The notes under the pieces: model-generated
What the model saw: the letters and a program-made list of their open reading frames with translations, nothing else
What the model was told of the DNA's origin: nothing
The model's database searches: none
Shown here: positions 60,149 through 64,000 of the stretch, in pieces
Position numbering within the stretch: position 1 is the stretch's first letter
Layout of the letters: each line of letters opens with the position of its first letter
Origin: Sphingomonas trueperi
Lineage (GTDB): Bacteria; Pseudomonadota; Alphaproteobacteria; Sphingomonadales; Sphingomonadaceae
DNA length: 64,000 nt
Direction of reading: 5' to 3'
NCBI RefSeq assembly: GCF_011927635.1
Contig: NZ_JAATJB010000001.1
Location: 1 to 64,000, forward strand
Position numbers and translations under genes: made by a program

Positions 60149-60571
60149 ATGTCCCGCCCCGGCTTTCCCTTCTCCACCCGCTTCCGCGTCCGCTATTCCG
60201 AGATCGACGGGCAGAAGATCGTCTTCAACTCGCGCTATCTCGAATATGCCGATGTCGGGCTCACCGAATTCTGGCGCTGGGCGGATCTCGCCAGGCTTGG
60301 GCCCGAATGGATGGAGGCGGAGTTCAACGTCGTCCGCGCGCAGGTCGAGTATAAGCGCCCGTTCCGCTTCGACGACCTGGTGGAGGTGTTCGTCCGCGTC
60401 GAGCGGCTGGGCAACAGCAGCATGACGATGCGCGCCGACCTCTGCCATGCGGAGACCGGCGACCTCCACGCCGAGGTGGAACTGGTCAGCGTCCATCTCG
60501 ATCTGGACACGCGCCGCCCGAAGCCGATCCCGGAGGCGGTACGCGCCGCGCTGCTGGCGATCGGCGCCTAG
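60149..60571 (+). CDS. Acyl-CoA thioesterase, 4HBT hot-dog fold
   Basis: A 140-residue hot-dog protein. RYSEIDGQKIVFNSRYLEYA aligns with the catalytic-Asp helix of the 4-hydroxybenzoyl-CoA thioesterase type. VRAQVEYKRPFRFDDLVEVF and MRADLCHAETGDLHAEVELV complete the sheet. The ATG at 60149 begins exactly at the fold; a GTG at 60098 would add 17 residues. Substrate is unknown. It is convergent with the next gene, the two stop codons overlapping. Confidence 0.85.
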   Translation: MSRPGFPFSTRFRVRYSEIDGQKIVFNSRYLEYADVGLTEFWRWADLARLGPEWMEAEFNVVRAQVEYKRPFRFDDLVEVFVRVERLGNSSMTMRADLCHAETGDLHAEVELVSVHLDLDTRRPKPIPEAVRAALLAIGA

Positions 60572-60870
60572 ACGACCACGTCGGCGAAGGCGCCGCCCTG
60601 GGCCCGGCCCAGCTTGCGGCGCATCTCGTCCTCGATTTCCCTCCGGATCGCGGCCTGCTTTTCGGGGGCAAGCTGGTCGAACTGTTCCTGCGTCAGGTTG
60701 TAGCGCTTGAGCACGGCTTCCTTGGTGCGCTCGGCCGGGCTCTTGCGGGCTTCGCGAAGAAAGGTTTCGGCGGTCTCGTCGACGGGGCCGCTCGTGCTGC
60801 CGTGGGTCGCAGCGATTACCGCCACGCCCCGCACGCCGTTGATCCCCACCGTCGAAATGCTGAACGTCAT
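60568..60870 (-). CDS. Conserved hypothetical small protein
   Basis: A 100-residue protein starting MTFSISTVGINGVRGVAVIA. A helical second half (FLREARKSPAERTKEAVLKR and YNLTQEQFDQLAPEKQAAIR) is rich in charged residues. I know no function. It has no signal or membrane segment. The good coding pattern and its neat fit between flanking genes make it likely real. Confidence 0.55.
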   Translation of the reverse strand: MTFSISTVGINGVRGVAVIAATHGSTSGPVDETAETFLREARKSPAERTKEAVLKRYNLTQEQFDQLAPEKQAAIRREIEDEMRRKLGRAQGGAFADVVV

Positions 60871-60940
60871 GCGCAAATTTCCCTGATGCACGGGCGCATT
60901 ATAGAAGCATTTACGCTTCGGCGGCGCGCAAGGGGCAGAC

Positions 60941-61423
60941 TTACTCCGCCGCGCGGGCTTCTTCCGCCTCCTCGGGAAGCGCCCAGAGCAGGTCGCCCTT
61001 GCCCAGCACCCGGCCGTCCTGCGCCTGCACCGTCACCGGCGCGATCGGCTTGCCGTCGCGGGCATCGACGAGGATCGGCGAGGCCGGCACGCCGGTCTCC
61101 CAGCGCTCGCCCCATTGGCGCAGCGCCACCATCGTCGGCAGCAGCGCGTGCCCCTTGTCGGTCAGCCGATACTCCACCTTGCGGCGATCGTCGGCACAAG
61201 GCTGCCGGGCAAGGATGCCGTGCTCGACCAGCCGCGCCAGCCGATTGGCGAGGATGTTGCGGGCGATGCCCAGTTCGCTCTGGAATTCCTCGAAGTGGCG
61301 CAGGCCGTTGAACGCGCCGCGCAGGATCAGGAACGACCAGCGTTCGCCCATCGCCTCCAGCGCGGCTGGCAGGCTGCATTCCCGCGCCATGGCCCGCAGC
61401 GTCTCTCGAACGGCTCCACCCAT
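60941..61423 (-). CDS. HxlR-family transcriptional regulator
   Basis: A 160-residue winged-helix regulator. The family core is CSLPAALEAMGERWSFLILR, FEEFQSELGIARNILANRLA and LVEHGILARQPCADDRRKVE, with YRLTDKGHALLPTMVALRQW. A cysteine near the N-terminus (ARECSLP) is the position used for redox or aldehyde sensing in some HxlR proteins. It is divergent from rsh. Confidence 0.9.
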   Translation of the reverse strand: MGGAVRETLRAMARECSLPAALEAMGERWSFLILRGAFNGLRHFEEFQSELGIARNILANRLARLVEHGILARQPCADDRRKVEYRLTDKGHALLPTMVALRQWGERWETGVPASPILVDARDGKPIAPVTVQAQDGRVLGKGDLLWALPEEAEEARAAE

Positions 61424-61558
61424 GGGGTCACCCTATCGCAAAAATGGGGGGTGGGAAACCGGCGCGGCGCAGCCCTTCAGCCACAGCCTCGCAGCTAAGC
61501 CGCGATTGCAGCTTCAAATCGGTTGCAAAAAGCGGGCCAGTGACGCCATCTAGAAGGC

Positions 61559-63646
61559 GTGCTGCGTCAGTATGAACTTGTAGACCGGGTCCTCTCCTAC
61601 GACCCCGAAGCCGATGAGGCATTGCTCAACCGGGCCTATGTCTTTTCGGTCAACGCCCATGGCACCCAGAAACGGGCCTCGGGCGACCCCTATTTCAGCC
61701 ACCCGATCGAGGTGGCCGGCATCCTCACTGACCTGCATCTCGACGACGAGACGATCGCGACGGCGATCCTCCACGACACGATCGAGGACACGGTGGCGAC
61801 GCCGGAGGAGATCCAGCGGCTGTTCGGGCCCAACGTCGCCCGCATGGTCGACGGCGTCACCAAGCTCTCCAAGATCGAGGCGCAGACCGAAAGCGAGCGC
61901 GCGGCGGAAAACCTCCGCAAGTTCCTGCTCGCGATGTCCGACGACATCCGCGTGCTGCTGGTCAAGCTCGCCGATCGGCTGCACAACATGCGTACGCTCC
62001 ACTTCATCAAGAAGGAGGAGAAGCGCCGCCGCATCGCCCGCGAGACGATGGACATCTATGCCCCGCTCGCCGAGCGGATCGGCATGTACGAGTTCATGAA
62101 GGAGATGCAGACGCTCGCCTTCCGCCAGCTCGAACCAGAAGCCTATGAATCGATCACCCGGCGGCTGGAGAGTTTCCGCGTCGAGGGCGAGGACCGGGTG
62201 CTCAAGATCGCGTCGGGCCTCAAGCTGCTGCTGGGGCGCGGCGGCATCGAGGCGGACGTGACAGGGCGCGAGAAGCATCCCTACTCGATCTGGAAGAAGA
62301 TGTCCGAGCGCCATGTCAGCCTCGAGCAGCTGTCCGACATCATGGCCTTCCGTGCGATCGTCGATACCGAGGAGGAGTGTTACCGCGCGCTGGGGGTGAT
62401 CCACCGCCGCTGGCCGATGGTGCCGGGCCGGTTCAAGGATTACATCTCGACGCCGAAACGCAACGGCTATCGCTCGCTCCACACCACGATCATGCACGCC
62501 GGCGACACCCGCGTCGAAGTGCAGATCCGTACCCGCGACATGCACGCCCAGGCCGAATTCGGCCTCGCCGCGCACTGGGCCTACAAGCAGAGCGCGGTCC
62601 GCCCCGACACCCAGGTCAGCTGGATCCGCGACCTGATCGAGATCCTCGAACATGCCGAGAGCCCCGAAGAGCTGCTCGAACATACCCGCATGGCGATGTA
62701 CCAGGATCGCATCTTCGCCTTCACCCCCAAGGGCGAGCTGATCCAGCTGCCCAAGGGCGCGACCCCGATCGATTTCGCCTATGCGGTCCACACCGATCTC
62801 GGCGACCAGGCCGTGGGCGCCAAGATCAACGGCAAGGTGGTGCCGCTGCGCACCGAGATCGAGCAGGGCGACCAGGTGCAGATCCTGCGTTCCAAGGCGC
62901 AGGAGCCGCAGCCCAACTGGCTCAACTTCGCGATCACCGGCAAGGCCCGCGCCGCGATCCGCCGCCACCTCCGCCACAAGGAGCGCGACGAGACGATCCG
63001 GCTGGGCCGCAAGCTCTACGAGGACATCGTCGCCCGCCTGCCCGTCGCCCCCGGTGAAGGCGCGCTCGGCGAGGCGCTCAAGCGGCTGAAGCTCGCCGAT
63101 GCGGAATCGCTGATGGAGGCGATCGCCCGCCGCAGCCTTACCGACCGGCAGGTGATGGAAGCGGTGATGCCGGGCTCGGCCAGCGGCGAGGACGACCAGC
63201 TGCCGCCGCAGCACCATGCCATCGACATCAAGGGCCTCACCCCCGGCGTCGCCTTCACCTATGCCGAGGATTGCTGCCCGGTGCCCGGCGACCGCATTCT
63301 GGGCGTGCGCAAGCCCGACCAGCCGATCATCGTCCACCGTATCGATTGCCCGAGCCTCGCCGATGTCGAGGAAGCCGATTGGGTCGACCTGACCTGGGGC
63401 GACAAGGCCGATGGCGGCGTCGCCGAGATCGCAGTGACGCTGAAGAACGAGCCCGGCGCGCTGGGCACCGTCGCGACTCTGATCGGCCAGCACAAGGCCA
63501 ACATCCTGGGGCTACGGCTGGATAACCGCGACACGACCTTCCACACCAACACGATCGACCTCGAAGTGCGCAACGCGGCGCATCTGATGAAGCTGCTCGC
63601 GGCGCTGCGCGCGGCGGACGCGGTGAGTTCGGCCGAGCGGGTGTGA
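61559..63646 (+). CDS. relA: Bifunctional (p)ppGpp synthetase/hydrolase Rsh
   Basis: Stringent-response enzyme of 695 residues. The hydrolase HD domain is intact (FSHPIEVAGILTDL, LHDTIEDTV with H72/D73). The synthetase has GRFKDYISTPKRNGYRSLHT and VEVQIRTRDMHAQAEFGLAA. A TGS domain (FAFTPKGELIQLPKGATPID), a zinc-finger-like helical region (YAEDCCPVPGDRILGV) and a C-terminal ACT domain (ITLKNEPG-type, here VTLKNEPGALGTVATLIGQH) follow. Both active sites look competent, as in the single Rsh of alphaproteobacteria. The GTG at 61559 gives MLRQYELVDRV, matching relatives. Confidence 0.95.
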   Translation: MLRQYELVDRVLSYDPEADEALLNRAYVFSVNAHGTQKRASGDPYFSHPIEVAGILTDLHLDDETIATAILHDTIEDTVATPEEIQRLFGPNVARMVDGVTKLSKIEAQTESERAAENLRKFLLAMSDDIRVLLVKLADRLHNMRTLHFIKKEEKRRRIARETMDIYAPLAERIGMYEFMKEMQTLAFRQLEPEAYESITRRLESFRVEGEDRVLKIASGLKLLLGRGGIEADVTGREKHPYSIWKKMSERHVSLEQLSDIMAFRAIVDTEEECYRALGVIHRRWPMVPGRFKDYISTPKRNGYRSLHTTIMHAGDTRVEVQIRTRDMHAQAEFGLAAHWAYKQSAVRPDTQVSWIRDLIEILEHAESPEELLEHTRMAMYQDRIFAFTPKGELIQLPKGATPIDFAYAVHTDLGDQAVGAKINGKVVPLRTEIEQGDQVQILRSKAQEPQPNWLNFAITGKARAAIRRHLRHKERDETIRLGRKLYEDIVARLPVAPGEGALGEALKRLKLADAESLMEAIARRSLTDRQVMEAVMPGSASGEDDQLPPQHHAIDIKGLTPGVAFTYAEDCCPVPGDRILGVRKPDQPIIVHRIDCPSLADVEEADWVDLTWGDKADGGVAEIAVTLKNEPGALGTVATLIGQHKANILGLRLDNRDTTFHTNTIDLEVRNAAHLMKLLAALRAADAVSSAERV

Positions 63647-63659
63647 CGGATTGCCCTAT

Positions 63660-63680
63660 CCTCCCCCCGCCAGGGGGAGG
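63660..63680 (+). terminator. Hairpin downstream of rsh
   Basis: CCTCCCCC (63660-63667) pairs with GGGGGAGG (63673-63680) around a five-base loop, 14 bases after the rsh stop. No T-run follows, so termination strength is uncertain. Confidence 0.5.
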
Positions 63681-63750
63681 AAACGCTGTGGACCTTGCCT
63701 AGATTCGCGGTACGCTGCCCCCAGCAAACACAGCATTTGGGGGAAAAGCC

Positions 63751-64000
63751 TTGGATCGTCGTACCTTCCTCGCTTCGTCGAGCACCGCTACCCTGGCCGC
63801 GCTGCTCCCCGCCGCGGCCCGCGCCGCCATGGCTGGCACCCGCGATGCCGAGATCAACGCCGTCTACAACCAGATCGTCGCCGAGCGTATCCAGCGCTCG
63901 CCGGAGTTCGCCACCTCGCTCGGCTTCGACAAGGGCCCCAACGCCGCGCTCAAGCACAAGCTGAGCGACGACAGCCCTGCCGCCAAGGCCCGCAACCTCG
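63751..64000 (+). CDS. Tat-exported DUF885-type protein (3' truncated by window edge)
   Basis: The frame opens at TTG 63751 and runs off the window. It has a twin-arginine signal, MDRRTFLASSSTATLAALLP, with an Ala-rich c-region. The mature start INAVYNQIVAERIQRSPEFA, then TSLGFDKGPNA, matches the DUF885 family of putative exported zinc peptidases. GGGGGAAAA lies ahead of the TTG. Only 83 codons are visible, so the call depends on the N-terminus. Confidence 0.7.
   Translation, partial: MDRRTFLASSSTATLAALLPAAARAAMAGTRDAEINAVYNQIVAERIQRSPEFATSLGFDKGPNAALKHKLSDDSPAAKARNL

Overview
The window is a high-GC alphaproteobacterial chromosome segment, most likely from Sphingomonas or a close sphingomonad. 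This is inferred from protein style, gene content (a compact chemotaxis cluster, dapB-nth-tRNA-Arg, murA, clpS, phasin-phaC, one bifunctional Rsh enzyme), codon use and the dispersed palindromes typical of these genomes. No 16S rRNA or taxon marker is present, so genus assignment is an inference.

Layout. (1) 1-10.6 kb: a chemotaxis operon, cheA(3' end)-cheW-mcp-mcp-mcp-cheW-cheR-cheB, followed by a soluble receptor-tip-like protein. The three receptors are tandem paralogues that differ mainly by 0, 1 or 2 extra HAMP-like modules. (2) 10.6-14.8 kb: housekeeping genes (YbjN-like protein, SDR, class III sirtuin, dapB, nth) and tRNA-Arg(CCG). (3) 14.8-16.2 kb: decayed DNA behind the tRNA, with fragments of a plasmid-type RepB partition gene fused to an XRE/MmyB-type regulator. 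(4) 16.2-33.5 kb: accessory metabolism. It holds an M61 peptidase, an isoquinoline-oxidoreductase-type molybdenum hydroxylase with its own di-haem cytochrome, MipA, an MFS transporter with a divergent AraC regulator, two SDR/DoxX/LysR genes, a PaoABC-like aldehyde oxidoreductase, and MarR, LysR and DUF1330 genes.

(5) 33.8-35.5 kb is a mosaic of broken mobile and defence genes: DUF2274 and trbI end, zorC-like and zorD-like Zorya remnants, and an IS3 orfA piece. (6) 35.6-52.4 kb is a block of leftward genes and the most interesting part of the window. It looks like an undescribed ribosomally made peptide (RiPP-like) system. It has five tiny peptide genes, three of them with a shared LPxL(D/E)L(E/D) leader motif. 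It has two copies of a paired cupin-like/HEAT-like protein module and an ABC exporter. A periplasmic adaptor with a MacB-type ATPase and two FtsX-type permeases follows. It also has a PqqD-like/M50 membrane protease, an NTF2-like protein, a TPR protein, a winged-helix regulator and an ECF sigma/anti-sigma pair. (7) 52.6-53.0 kb holds integrase and IS481 remnants, so the peptide block is bracketed by mobile-element debris and is probably an island.

(8) 53.1-64 kb returns to core genes: murA, a Crp-family regulator, clpS, phasin and phaC with a PhaR-type operator, an aminotransferase, a thioesterase, an HxlR regulator, the bifunctional (p)ppGpp enzyme Rsh, and the start of a Tat-exported DUF885 protein that runs off the window.

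All calls come from reading the sequence; no database search was possible. Function in region 6 is inferred from gene architecture and visible motifs, and the chemistry is unknown.
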